From Dokdonella sp. (GTDB taxonomy: Bacteria > Pseudomonadota > Gammaproteobacteria > Xanthomonadales > Rhodanobacteraceae): a DNA stretch of 64,000 bases. The stretch is from positions 1,178,001 to 1,242,000 of the forward strand of contig NZ_JAHCAS010000001.1 in the NCBI RefSeq assembly GCF_019634775.1. Reading direction: 5' to 3'. The notes under the pieces were generated by a model that worked only from the letters and a program-made list of their open reading frames with translations, did not search any database and was not told the DNA's origin. Position numbers and translations under genes: made by a program. Shown here in pieces: positions 50,181 to 59,652 of this stretch. How positions within the stretch are numbered: position 1 is the stretch's first letter; each line of letters starts with the position of its first letter.

Positions 50181-51974
50181 TCAGGGTCTTGGCGCAGGGA
50201 CCGAAGACTTTGCCGCAAATGGAATGACCAGCGAGCTCGGATGGCGCAGGTTGTGGTGCAGGGTCACGCGCACCGTTTTCGCCTGCTCACCGGACTCCGC
50301 GGCCACCACGCCGCCGGTGTTGTAGTTCTTCTCGGTATGCAGCGAATCGACCGGAGCGACGACCAGGCGCAGGCGGCTGCCCTTCGGGATGCGCCGGGCC
50401 ACGAAGTCGAAGCCGTCGAACTCGTAGCGCTCGATGCGGTTGGGTGTCACCGGTTCGGGCGTGCGTGGGTCCTTGCGGTAGCGCGCACGCTTGAGGTCGT
50501 GGCCGATCAGGATGCTGCTGCCGTCGGGGCGGACCTCGTGGATGCTGACGCTGAAGTCGGTATCGACCTGGTCGATCTCGATGTAGGCGGTGAAGCTGAA
50601 GAAACCGGCGATGTCGATGTCGTGCCGGAGCGGTGGCGAGTGATAGACGAGCTGGCTGTCGCCGCCAAGCAGCACGCCGCGCTGGTCGACCAGGTCACCC
50701 GCCGGTTCGGGCAGGTCCTCGATGGCCAGCGAGGAGGTGTCGAGCGGATCGTGGACATAGCTGTCCGGCTTGCCGCCGTCGCCGGGGCGCCGGTCGAGCA
50801 GCACTCCCGAGCCGAACACGTCGTTGGCCTGGCCGTCGCGTGAGTCCAGATGCCACACCTGCACGCGCTGGGTGACTTTTTCGAGCGACGGCGCATAGCG
50901 CCAGGCTTCCTCGCCGACCATGTAGTAGGTCACGCGGTCCTTGAGGAACTCCGGTTTTGCACCCCCCTTCAACGTCCAGTCATACCACGCCTTGTGCAGG
51001 GCGTTCATGTCGATGAGCGAAGCCGGGCCGAACTTCAGGCCACCGAACTCGGCTTTCGGCGTGCGTGTGCCGGCGTGGTCCCAGGGGCCGATGACGAGGT
51101 AATGCCTGGCCTTCGCCGTCTCGCTGCCGTGACGCATGTGCTCGCGGTACAGCGTGATCGCGCCGGGCTGGTCGCCGTCGTATTGGCCAGTGATCGACAG
51201 GATCGGCAGATCGATTTTCGCGTACTGTTCGGTGGTCGGACTCATGCTGTCCCAGTACGCGTCGGGATGGGGATGCGCGAGCCAGGTCTGGAAGTGCTTG
51301 GACGGGTTGCCGACCACCGCATCGAGCGTGTTGAACGGCGCATGCGAGACGTACCAGCGGCGGAAGGCCGCTTTCCAGTACGCCTCGTCGGCGAAGATCG
51401 CGTCTTGCGGCGTGCGGCCGCTGACCAGGGTCAGCCAGGTCATGTCGTAGCTGTAGAAGATGTTGCCGCGCATCGGGAAGTCGACGCCGGGCTTGGGTGA
51501 GGCGACCGGCACGATGGTCGCCAGCGCGGGCGGAAATTCCTTTGCCGTCGCCCACTGGTTGTAGCCCGCATAGGAGCCACCCCACATCGTGACCTTGCTA
51601 TTGCAGTACGGCTGCTTCGCGAACCATTCGACCGCATCGTGGCCGTCCTTCGCTTCCTGCAGCAGTGGCGTGAACTCGCCATCCGAGTTGCCGCGCCCGC
51701 GCACGTCGACAGTGGCGAACACGTAGCCGTTGGCGCCGAAATACATGCCACGTGCGTGGTAGCTCGAAGCGAGATACGGCGTCATCGTGATGACGCAGGG
51801 TAGTGCATCCTTCTGGCCGAGCGGACGGTACAGCGTCGCCGCCAGCTCCACGCCGTCGCGCATCGGCACGCGCACGCCCCACTCCAGCCGCACTTCGCTC
51901 GGCTTCGGGGCGTCGGCTGCGGTGGCGAGGGCGGCGATGAACAGCACGGGCACGGCAAGGAAACGGGTCGACAT
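50181..51974 (-). CDS. CocE/NonD family alpha/beta hydrolase (X-Pro dipeptidyl-peptidase-like)
   Basis: The 597-residue exported enzyme has a signal peptide (VPVLFIAALATAADA), an alpha/beta-hydrolase domain with Ser in WGGSYAGYNQW, Asp in GQYDGDQPG and His in GPWDHAG, and a C-terminal jelly-roll domain (about residues 370-595, e.g. FFSFTAYIEIDQVDTDF). This is the CocE / X-Pro dipeptidyl-peptidase S15 layout; substrate may be acylated amines, esters or peptides. Start at 51974 begins the signal peptide. It may share the peptide-degrading role of the neighbouring M3 peptidase, which lies upstream in the same direction. Confidence 0.88.
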   Translation of the reverse strand: MSTRFLAVPVLFIAALATAADAPKPSEVRLEWGVRVPMRDGVELAATLYRPLGQKDALPCVITMTPYLASSYHARGMYFGANGYVFATVDVRGRGNSDGEFTPLLQEAKDGHDAVEWFAKQPYCNSKVTMWGGSYAGYNQWATAKEFPPALATIVPVASPKPGVDFPMRGNIFYSYDMTWLTLVSGRTPQDAIFADEAYWKAAFRRWYVSHAPFNTLDAVVGNPSKHFQTWLAHPHPDAYWDSMSPTTEQYAKIDLPILSITGQYDGDQPGAITLYREHMRHGSETAKARHYLVIGPWDHAGTRTPKAEFGGLKFGPASLIDMNALHKAWYDWTLKGGAKPEFLKDRVTYYMVGEEAWRYAPSLEKVTQRVQVWHLDSRDGQANDVFGSGVLLDRRPGDGGKPDSYVHDPLDTSSLAIEDLPEPAGDLVDQRGVLLGGDSQLVYHSPPLRHDIDIAGFFSFTAYIEIDQVDTDFSVSIHEVRPDGSSILIGHDLKRARYRKDPRTPEPVTPNRIERYEFDGFDFVARRIPKGSRLRLVVAPVDSLHTEKNYNTGGVVAAESGEQAKTVRVTLHHNLRHPSSLVIPFAAKSSVPAPRP

Positions 51975-52053
51975 CGGATTCACCACGTACAGGGACCGTG
52001 TCGATGATGCGGCAAGGCGGGGCCCGTGTGCACTTTCGGCATGCAAATGCTCC

Positions 52054-52084
52054 CGCAGGAAACGGCTGAAGCCGTTTCCTGCGG
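52054..52084. repeat. Short palindrome related to the REP-like family
   Basis: CGCAGGAAACGGC and GCCGTTTCCTGCGG arms around TGAA. It lies between the CocE-like and M3 peptidase genes and resembles copy 4a at 34530. Confidence 0.65.
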
Positions 52085-52091
52085 AGGTCGG

Positions 52092-54245
52092 TCAATCCAG
52101 GCCGCGATGCTTCAGCAGCGGCGCGACGCTTGGCTCCTTGCCACGGAATGCCTTGTACATGGCGCCGAGGTCCTCGCTGCCGCCGCGCGAGAGCACCTGG
52201 TCGCGGAAGGCCTGGCCGTTCGCGCGGGACAAGCCACCGTGCTCGACGAACCACTGGAATGCGTCGTGGTCGATCACCTCGCTCCACAGGTAGGCGTAGT
52301 AGCCGGCCGAATAGCCACCGCCCCAGATGTGCGCGAAGTACGGCGTGCGGTAGCGCGGCGGTACTTCGGCGAGGTCGACCTTGAAGCGCTGCAGCGCCTC
52401 GGCCTCGAAACTGTCGACATCCTGCCGCGGCGCCCTGACCGGCAGCGCGTGCCATGCCTGGTCGAGCAGGGCGGCGGCGAGATATTCGACGGTCGCATAG
52501 CCTTGGTTGAAGCCGCGTGCCTTGACGATCCGGTCGACCAGCGCCTGCGGCATCGGCTCGCCGGTCTCGTGGTGCTTCGCGTAGTTGGCGAACACCTTCG
52601 GGTCGAGGGCCCAGTGCTCGTTGAACTGCGAGGGGAATTCGACGAAGTCGCGCGGCACGTTGGTGCCGGCGATGCTCGGATACTTCACGTCCGAGAACAT
52701 GCCGTGCAGGGCATGACCGAACTCATGGAACATCGTCGTCACCTCGTCGAAGCTGAGCAGGGCGGACTGGCCCGCCGCCGGCTTGGTGTAGTTGCAGACG
52801 TTGAACACGACCGGCTTCGTGCCGGCGAGGCCGTCCTGCTCGACGAACACGTCCATCCAGGCGCCGCCGCCCTTGCTCGGGCGCGCGTAGTAGTCGGCGT
52901 AGAACAAGGCGAGCTGCGAGCCGTCGGCATCGAACACGTCGAACACGCGCACGTCGGGGTGGTAGACCGGCAGGTCCTTGCGCTCCCTGAAGCTCAGGCC
53001 GTAGAGCTGGCTGGCGGCGAAGAACACGCCGTCGTTGAGCACGCGGTCGAGCTCGAAGTAGGGCTTGATCGTTGCCTCATCGAGGTCGAATTCGGCCTTG
53101 CGCACCTGTTCCGCGTAGAGATCCCAGTCGGCCGCGCCGAGCGTGAAGCCGCGGTTCTGCGCGTCGATGAGCGCCTGGATCTTCTTCGCCTCGCCGCGCG
53201 CCTTCGCGGTCGCCGCCGGCACCATGTCGGTCATCAGCTTGATCGCCGCGGCCGGTGTCTTCGCCATCTGGTCCTCGAGCGCATAGGCGGCATAGCTCGG
53301 ATAGCCGAGCAGGCCCGCGCGCTCGGCGCGCAGTTGCGCAAGGCGCTGGACCAACGTGCGCGTGTCGTTGCCATCGCCCTTGCTCGCGCGCTTTTCCGAG
53401 GCTTCGAGCAGGGCCAGGCGCGTGCCGCGATCAGTCAGTGAACCGAGGGCGGGCTGCTGGGTGGTGTTCTGCAGGGCCAGCAGCCACCGGCCATCGAGCT
53501 TGCGTTCCTTCGCCGCATCGGCGGCGGCTGCGATGCCGGCCTCGCCGAGGCCATCGAGTTTCGCCACGTCATCGACGACGAGCGCGCCGGCGTTGCTGGC
53601 CGCGAGCAGGCGGTTCTCGAAGTCGGTCGACAGCGTGGATTCTTCCTTGTTGAGTTCGCGCAGTGTCGCCTGGTCGGCCTCGCCGAGCAGGGCACCGGCA
53701 CGCACGAAATCGCGGTAGGTCTTCTCGACGAGGAAACGCTGCTGGGCGTCGAGTCCGGCCGTGTCACGCGTCTCGTGCACGGCCTTCACGCGCGCGAACA
53801 GCTTCGGATCGAGATGGATCGCGTCGCTGTGCTCGGCGAGCAACGGCGCGAGTTCGATCTGGGCTTGCTGCAAGGTGTCGTTCGTATTGGCCTGAACGAT
53901 CGCGAAGAACACGCGGCTTGCACGCGTCAGCAGCTCGCCGCTGCGCTCCATCGCCTCGATCGTGTTGGCGAAGGTGGGCGCCTCCGCACTGTCGGCGATC
54001 GCGCGGATCTCGGCCAGGTGCTCGCGCATGCCCTGCTCGATCGCGGGCTGATAGTCGGTGTCGCGGATGCGATCGAATGGTGGTGCCTGCAACGGCAGCG
54101 TGCTCGCAGTCAGCAGTGGATTCACGTGCGCGGGCTCCTTGGCGGTTGCGGGTGGTGCCTCGCTCGACTTCGGCGATTCGGGGGCGGGTGCGGAACAGGC
54201 GGACAACACGGCCAGCGCGAGCGCGGCGACGACGAGGCGGGGCAT
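52092..54245 (-). CDS. M3 family metallopeptidase, lipoprotein
   Basis: The 717-residue protein begins with a lipoprotein signal (ALAVLSACSAP), then a long helical M3 fold and the zinc motif HEFGH at residues 507-511 (MFHEFGHALHG) with a downstream Glu ligand. Peptides of the size M3 enzymes (thimet oligopeptidase / Dcp-like) cut would be met in the periplasm. It is close in length to Dcp (about 680). Start at 54245 begins the lipoprotein signal; an upstream in-frame Met would add a non-signal leader. Oligopeptide transporters and other peptidases are nearby. Confidence 0.92.
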   Translation of the reverse strand: MPRLVVAALALAVLSACSAPAPESPKSSEAPPATAKEPAHVNPLLTASTLPLQAPPFDRIRDTDYQPAIEQGMREHLAEIRAIADSAEAPTFANTIEAMERSGELLTRASRVFFAIVQANTNDTLQQAQIELAPLLAEHSDAIHLDPKLFARVKAVHETRDTAGLDAQQRFLVEKTYRDFVRAGALLGEADQATLRELNKEESTLSTDFENRLLAASNAGALVVDDVAKLDGLGEAGIAAAADAAKERKLDGRWLLALQNTTQQPALGSLTDRGTRLALLEASEKRASKGDGNDTRTLVQRLAQLRAERAGLLGYPSYAAYALEDQMAKTPAAAIKLMTDMVPAATAKARGEAKKIQALIDAQNRGFTLGAADWDLYAEQVRKAEFDLDEATIKPYFELDRVLNDGVFFAASQLYGLSFRERKDLPVYHPDVRVFDVFDADGSQLALFYADYYARPSKGGGAWMDVFVEQDGLAGTKPVVFNVCNYTKPAAGQSALLSFDEVTTMFHEFGHALHGMFSDVKYPSIAGTNVPRDFVEFPSQFNEHWALDPKVFANYAKHHETGEPMPQALVDRIVKARGFNQGYATVEYLAAALLDQAWHALPVRAPRQDVDSFEAEALQRFKVDLAEVPPRYRTPYFAHIWGGGYSAGYYAYLWSEVIDHDAFQWFVEHGGLSRANGQAFRDQVLSRGGSEDLGAMYKAFRGKEPSVAPLLKHRGLD

Positions 54246-54378
54246 GGATGGCAATTCCTGCATTCGGGGGCGCGCACGATAGCGGCCAGGGCGCGGCATT
54301 TCATGTGCCATCCGGGGTGGAAGAAGCATCGTGGCTGGTTCTCGACAGCCGAACGGCTGGCCCGCTGCTTGCGCGAAA

Positions 54379-54466
54379 GCCGGGAATGGGGAATGGAGGA
54401 TTGGGAGTGGGGAGATAAAACGCCCTGTTTCCGACCATACCCGATTCCCTGTTCCCCATTCCCGGC
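54379..54466. repeat. Inverted pair of GGGAATGGGGAA repeats upstream of ppc
   Basis: GCCGGGAATGGGGAAT at 54379-54394 and its near-exact inverse ending at 54466 surround a 57-base spacer. A third direct copy follows ppc at 57228-57243, and a degenerate one lies near 59397. This family of GGGAAT-rich intergenic repeats is common in the order. Confidence 0.7.
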
Positions 54467-54504
54467 TATTGCGGAAACGGCCATCGCCTCCCTACGCTGC
54501 CGCC

Positions 54505-57225
54505 ATGCCAGCGCCGATGCACGCCACCGACAGCCTGCGCTCGATCGATTTGCCGGCCACCGACCAATGCCTGCGCGACGACGTTGATCGGGTTGGCTCA
54601 CTGGTTGGCGAAATCCTTGCCGAGCAGGAAAGCCCGGCCTTCCTCGACGAGGTCGAGCGCATCCGCATCGCCGCGATCCGGCGCCGCGAATCGGGTGCGG
54701 ATACCGGCGCACTCGAAGACGAGCTGGCCGGTGCAGAGGTCGCCCATGCCGGTGCGCTGGTGCGTGCGTTCGCGACCTATTTCCAGGCCGTCAACGTTGC
54801 CGAGCGCGTGCATCGCATCCGCCGGCGTCGCGACTACGAGATGGCCGGCACCGCACCGCAGCCGGGCGGTCTGCGCGATGCCGTCGCACGCCTGCGTGCG
54901 CAGGGCGTTGATGACGACGAGCTGACCGCTTGTCTGGCACGTCTGCACATCGAGCCGGTTTTCACCGCGCATCCGACCGAGGCGGTGCGTCGCGCCCTCC
55001 TGGAAAAGGAAAGCGAGGTCGTGCGTGCACTGGTTGCCGACATCGACCGCAGGCGCACGCCGGTCGAGCGGCGCGGCGACCACGAGCGCATGCGCCTCGC
55101 CCTCACTGCGGCCTGGCAGACCGCCGAACTCGCACTGGAGAAACCCACTGTCGCCGACGAACTCGAACACGTCGGCTTCTACCTGACCGACGTGCTCTAC
55201 CGCGTCGTTCCGGTGTTCCACGAAGTGCTGGCCGACGCGCTTGGTGCGGATGCGCAGGCACTGCCGGCACTGCTCGGTTTCGGCACCTGGGTCGGCGGCG
55301 ACATGGATGGCAATCCGAATGTCGGTGCCGAAACGATCGCGGCCACGCTGGCCAGCCAGCGCGCGCAGGTGCTTGCGTTGTACCGCCGCGAGGCGCTTCG
55401 ACTGGCCAGTCTGCTCAGCCAGTCGCTGTCGCGCGTGGCTTGTTCGGCCGAGGTGCTGGCGCGCATCGATGTCTATCGTGCCTTGCTGCCCGAAGCTGCG
55501 GCGAAACTCAAGGCACGCTACGGCGACATGCCGTATCGCCAGCTCATGCTGCTGGTGGCCGAACGCCTGGGCGAATCGGAGCGTGGCCGTGCAGGGGGCT
55601 ATCCCGATGCGGCGACCTTCATCGCCGACATCCACCTCGTCGCCGACAGCCTGCGCCATCATCGTGGCCGGCACGCCGGCCTGTTCGCGGTCAATCGTCT
55701 GCTGCGCCGCGCGCAGGTCTTCGGATTCCATCTCGCCACGCTCGACCTGCGCCAGGATTCGGCACAGCACGATGCCACCCTTGCGGCCCTGCTCGACGAT
55801 CCGGACTGGGCGACGCGACCGGTGGCCGAGCGCATCGCGCGCCTGGACGCCTTGCTCGCCGGAGGCAGTACCGTTGCCGCGAGCAGCGACGAAACCGCGC
55901 GACGCACCTTGGCGGTGTTCCGCACCGTCGCCGAACTGCGGCTGCGTCATGGCGAACGCGCCTTCGGCCCGTACATCGTCAGCATGAGCCGCAGCGCCGC
56001 CGATGCGCTCGCCGTGCTTGCGCTGGCGCGCATCGCCGGCTGCCTCGACGCGACCGGCAACGTCCCGCTCGATGTCGCGCCGCTGTTCGAAACCGTGGAC
56101 GATCTCGATGCCGCCGAAGGCGTCGTGCGCGCGCTGTTCGCCGATCCGCGTTATCGCGCCCACCTCGCCGCGCGCGGTCAACGCCAGGTCGTCATGCTCG
56201 GCTACTCCGACAGCGCCAAGGATGGTGGTCTCGCCGCGTCGCGCTGGGCCCTGCAGCAAACCCAGATCGCCTTGTCGAAGCTCGCCCGCGAGGTCGGCAT
56301 CCGCATCGTGTTCTTCCACGGCCGCGGCGGCTCGGCCAGCCGCGGCGGCGGCAAGACCGAGCGCGCCGTGATCGCCTCGCCGCGTGGCTCGGTCGATGCT
56401 CATCTGCGCCTGACCGAGCAGGGCGAGGTCATCCATCGCAAGTACGGCATCCGCGCCCTGGCCCTGCGCAACCTCGAGCAGATGACCGGCGCCGTGCTGC
56501 GCGCGACGCTGCGCCCGCGCCCGCCGGAACCGCGCGAAGCGACCTGGCGAGTCGCTGCCGGCGTGATCGCCGAAGCCTCGCGGCAGGTCTATCGCACCCT
56601 CGTGCACGAGGACATGCGCTTCCCGGACTACTTCCGCGCCGCTACGCCGATCGACGTGATCGAGCGCTTGCGCATCGGTTCGCGGCCATCGCGCCGCGGC
56701 GGCGAAGGCGGCATCGAACGCCTGCGCGCGATTCCGTGGGTATTCGCCTGGTCGCAGAATCGCGCCGGCCTCACCGCCTGGTATGGCGTCGGCAGCGGCA
56801 TCGCCGCGGCGATCGCGCGCTGCGGCCGCGACACGCTCGCCGAAATGACGCGCGATTGGCCGTTCTTCGCCCAGCTCGTCGACGACGTCGAGATGGTGTT
56901 GGCGAAATCAGACCTCGGCATCTTCGAGCGCTATTCTCAACTGGCCGGCGAGCTGCACGCGCCGTTCTTCGCCACGCTCCGCGACGAGTTCGAGCGCACG
57001 CGCACGGCGATCCTCGACCTCAAGAACGAAAGCGAACTGCTCGCCGGCGACCTGCGCCTGCGCCAGTCGATCCGCCTGCGCAACCCCTATGTCGACCCGA
57101 TCAGTCTGCTCCAGGTCGACCTGCTGCGCCGCTGGCGCACGGCCGGCCGCGATGACGACGATTTGCTGCGCGCGCTCATCACCACCGTCAACGGCATCTC
57201 CGCCGGGATCCAGAACACGGGCTGA
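54505..57225 (+). CDS. ppc: Phosphoenolpyruvate carboxylase
   Basis: The 906-residue enzyme has the catalytic His (H156 in FTAHPTEAVRR), GGDMDGNPNV, MLGYSDSAKDGGLAASRW, HGRGGSASRGGGKTERAV (the catalytic glycine loop) and the C-terminal NGISAGIQNTG. It carboxylates PEP to oxaloacetate. The start MPAPMHATDS at 54505 is the first Met without the Gly-rich leader. GGGAATGGGG-type repeats lie on both sides. Length and motifs are normal. Confidence 0.95.
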   Translation: MPAPMHATDSLRSIDLPATDQCLRDDVDRVGSLVGEILAEQESPAFLDEVERIRIAAIRRRESGADTGALEDELAGAEVAHAGALVRAFATYFQAVNVAERVHRIRRRRDYEMAGTAPQPGGLRDAVARLRAQGVDDDELTACLARLHIEPVFTAHPTEAVRRALLEKESEVVRALVADIDRRRTPVERRGDHERMRLALTAAWQTAELALEKPTVADELEHVGFYLTDVLYRVVPVFHEVLADALGADAQALPALLGFGTWVGGDMDGNPNVGAETIAATLASQRAQVLALYRREALRLASLLSQSLSRVACSAEVLARIDVYRALLPEAAAKLKARYGDMPYRQLMLLVAERLGESERGRAGGYPDAATFIADIHLVADSLRHHRGRHAGLFAVNRLLRRAQVFGFHLATLDLRQDSAQHDATLAALLDDPDWATRPVAERIARLDALLAGGSTVAASSDETARRTLAVFRTVAELRLRHGERAFGPYIVSMSRSAADALAVLALARIAGCLDATGNVPLDVAPLFETVDDLDAAEGVVRALFADPRYRAHLAARGQRQVVMLGYSDSAKDGGLAASRWALQQTQIALSKLAREVGIRIVFFHGRGGSASRGGGKTERAVIASPRGSVDAHLRLTEQGEVIHRKYGIRALALRNLEQMTGAVLRATLRPRPPEPREATWRVAAGVIAEASRQVYRTLVHEDMRFPDYFRAATPIDVIERLRIGSRPSRRGGEGGIERLRAIPWVFAWSQNRAGLTAWYGVGSGIAAAIARCGRDTLAEMTRDWPFFAQLVDDVEMVLAKSDLGIFERYSQLAGELHAPFFATLRDEFERTRTAILDLKNESELLAGDLRLRQSIRLRNPYVDPISLLQVDLLRRWRTAGRDDDDLLRALITTVNGISAGIQNTG

Positions 57226-57288
57226 GAGCCGGGAATGGGGAATCGGGAATGGTCGGATCAAAAGCCGGGCAACCGACCACCCTGGGTG

Positions 57289-57363
57289 CGCAGGAGCCCC
57301 TGCGGGGGCGATGCTTTTCGATGCATCGCACCCCCATCGCCCGTGAATGGGCTCCTACGCAGG
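57289..57363. repeat. REP-like palindrome, copy 5
   Basis: GCAGGAGCCCCTGCGGGGGC and CCCGTGAATGGGCTCCTACG arms with GATGCTTTT and GCATCGC in the centre. It lies between ppc and the convergent OPT transporter gene. Confidence 0.8.
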
Positions 57364-57368
57364 AATGA

Positions 57369-59321
57369 TCACGGCTGCACCGCGTCGCGCTTCACCGCCG
57401 CGCGGTAGAGCATCCAGGCGATGAAGGCGAGCACGGCGAGGCCCAACCATTTGCCGAAGTGCAGCGATGCGGGCAGGGCGAGCACGTCGCCGGTACCCGT
57501 GACGACGATCGGGATGGCGATGAAGATGCCCATCAACGCCTCGCCGGTGATCAGGCCGGCAGCGAACAGCATGCCCTTGCGATGCACGCGCGCATGTTCC
57601 TCGTCGTTGGTCGGGCGGCCGATGCGGCCCTCGACGATCCACGACAGCAGGCCGCCGAGGAAGATCGGCACCATCAGCTCGATCGGCAGATAGATGCCGA
57701 TCGCACAGGCCAGCACCGGGATGCGGAACTTCCTGCCGCTGGCCTTGAGCCAGGAATCGACGGCGATGATGACTGCACCGATGGCCGCACCGATGCCGAT
57801 CGTCGTCCATGGCAACTGGCCGCCGAAGATGCCCTTCGCCACCGATGCCATCAGGTTCGCCTGCGGCGCGAGCAGGGCGTTCGGATGTTCGGCCGTGCGC
57901 TCGCCGATGCCGTAGGCGGTCAGCAACAGGTTCAGCACCGGCGCCATCACCAACGCCGACGAGACCGCGCCGATCGCCAGCATGACCTGCTGCTTCCACG
58001 GCGTCGCGCCGACGATGTGGCCGGCCTTCAGATCCTGGAGGTTGTCCCCGCCGATGCAGGCCGCACAGCAGACCACCGCGCCGATCATGATCGCGGCGAC
58101 CGCGCCGATGCTCGAATCACGGCCGAGCAACAGCACCAGAACCAGTGCCGCGAACAGGATCGTCGAGATGGTGATGCCCGAAACCGGATTGTTCGACGAG
58201 CCGACCAGACCGGCCATGTAGGCCGATACCGACACGAACAGGAAGCCGGCGACGATCATGATGACCGTCATCGGAATGCTCGCCGTCCACTGGTGCACGA
58301 TGCTTTGGTACAGCGCGAGCAGCGGCAGGGTGAACAGGACGAGGCCGAGCGCGATGTACTTCATCGGGATGTCGCGTTCGGTCTCGGAAATCAGGGTCGC
58401 GCCACCGGAGCGGGTTGCCGCGAAACCGCTCTTGATGCCCGAGAACAGCGACTTGCGCAGCGAAATCAGGGTCCAGATGCCACCGATCAGCATCGCGCCG
58501 ACGCCGAGATAGCGCACCTGCGCCGACCAGATCGCGCCGGCCGCGCACTCGGCATCACCGCCGATACCGCCGCAGTTGGTCGCAATCGCCTGCATCAGCG
58601 CAGGGTTGTTCTCCAGGAAGAAGCTGCTGTAGACCGGGATCGCGATGTTCCAGCCGATGATGCCGCCGAGCAGCACGACGATGCCGATGTTGAGGCCGAC
58701 GATGTAGCCGACGCCGAGCAGGGCCGGTGACAGGTTCGTGCCCAGGTAGGCGATGCCCTTGCCGACCCAGGCTGCTCCGGCGGCGGCATCGGTGAACAGG
58801 CGCAGGCCGCTCTCGGCGCCGAGCTTGGCGAAACCGCCGAGCAGCGCGGCAGTGCCGAGCGTCTTGATGCCTTGACCCGGGTTCTCGCCGGTCTTGAGCA
58901 CCTCTGCCGCGGCCTTGCCCTCGGGAAAGGCGAGGCCCTGGTCGACGATCAGCGAACGCCGCAGCGGCACCGAGAAGATCACGCCGAGCAGGCCGCCGAG
59001 GCCGGCGATGGCCAGCACCCAGGCGTATTCGAAGGTCTGCCAGTACCCGAGGATGACCAGCGCCGGGATCGTGAAGATCACGCCCGAGGCGATCGACGAG
59101 CCGGCCGAGGCGCCGGTCTGCACGATGTTGTTCTCGAGGATCGTGCCGCCGCCGAACAGGCGCAGCACGCCCATCGACACCACCGCAGCCGGGATCGCCG
59201 AGGCGATCGTCATGCCGGCGAACAGGCCGAGATAGGTGTTCGCGGCGGCAAGGATGACGACCAGCACGATCGCCAGGATCACGGCGCGCACGGTCAATTG
59301 CGGAACGGCATTGGTACTCAT
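57369..59321 (-). CDS. OPT family oligopeptide transporter
   Basis: The 650-residue protein has about 16 hydrophobic segments and the OPT features AANTYLGLFAGMTIASAIPA, SSIASGVIFTIPAL, GSSNNPVSGITISTILFAAL and GGDNLQDLKAGHIVGATPWK. OPT proteins import longer oligopeptides or metal chelates with protons. The ribosome binding site GGGGAGA precedes the start at 59321. Two POT transporters and several peptidases nearby fit an amino-acid and peptide-consuming metabolism. Confidence 0.92.
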   Translation of the reverse strand: MSTNAVPQLTVRAVILAIVLVVILAAANTYLGLFAGMTIASAIPAAVVSMGVLRLFGGGTILENNIVQTGASAGSSIASGVIFTIPALVILGYWQTFEYAWVLAIAGLGGLLGVIFSVPLRRSLIVDQGLAFPEGKAAAEVLKTGENPGQGIKTLGTAALLGGFAKLGAESGLRLFTDAAAGAAWVGKGIAYLGTNLSPALLGVGYIVGLNIGIVVLLGGIIGWNIAIPVYSSFFLENNPALMQAIATNCGGIGGDAECAAGAIWSAQVRYLGVGAMLIGGIWTLISLRKSLFSGIKSGFAATRSGGATLISETERDIPMKYIALGLVLFTLPLLALYQSIVHQWTASIPMTVIMIVAGFLFVSVSAYMAGLVGSSNNPVSGITISTILFAALVLVLLLGRDSSIGAVAAIMIGAVVCCAACIGGDNLQDLKAGHIVGATPWKQQVMLAIGAVSSALVMAPVLNLLLTAYGIGERTAEHPNALLAPQANLMASVAKGIFGGQLPWTTIGIGAAIGAVIIAVDSWLKASGRKFRIPVLACAIGIYLPIELMVPIFLGGLLSWIVEGRIGRPTNDEEHARVHRKGMLFAAGLITGEALMGIFIAIPIVVTGTGDVLALPASLHFGKWLGLAVLAFIAWMLYRAAVKRDAVQP

Positions 59322-59652
59322 CGAATCTCCCCGGAGTGTTGCCGGTCCGTCGGCGCGGTGTTTGTCGAGGCCGGATGATATGACAGAGCGGCGACTCGGG
59401 ATTGGGGATGACCAGCCTGCGGCTGTCGCGGAACTTTCCGGGCCTCGGAGCGGGGCGGGGGCCGGGATGTCCTGATTCCTCCGATCGCGGTTGAAGTCGT
59501 TGCCACGAAGACAAAGCCCTTGCAAGCGGCTTCAGCCGAGATCATTCATGCCGCCGTGAATGCCCAGGCGATGTTCCGATCGATCCCGAGAGGTTCCCGC
59601 CGCGCGCCCGGCCGGGCATAGTACGGTGCAACCCCCACCAGACGGACCCGCG
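59322..59652. other. Divergent intergenic region between OPT and POT genes
   Basis: 331 bases that must hold the two divergent promoters. A degenerate GGGATTGGGGAT repeat lies at about 59397-59408. No further gene or RNA signal was recognised. Confidence 0.45.

Noticed and set aside
54598..56607. Minus-strand frame opposite ppc
   Set aside because: ppc on the plus strand shows every carboxylase motif; the antisense frame has no recognisable content.
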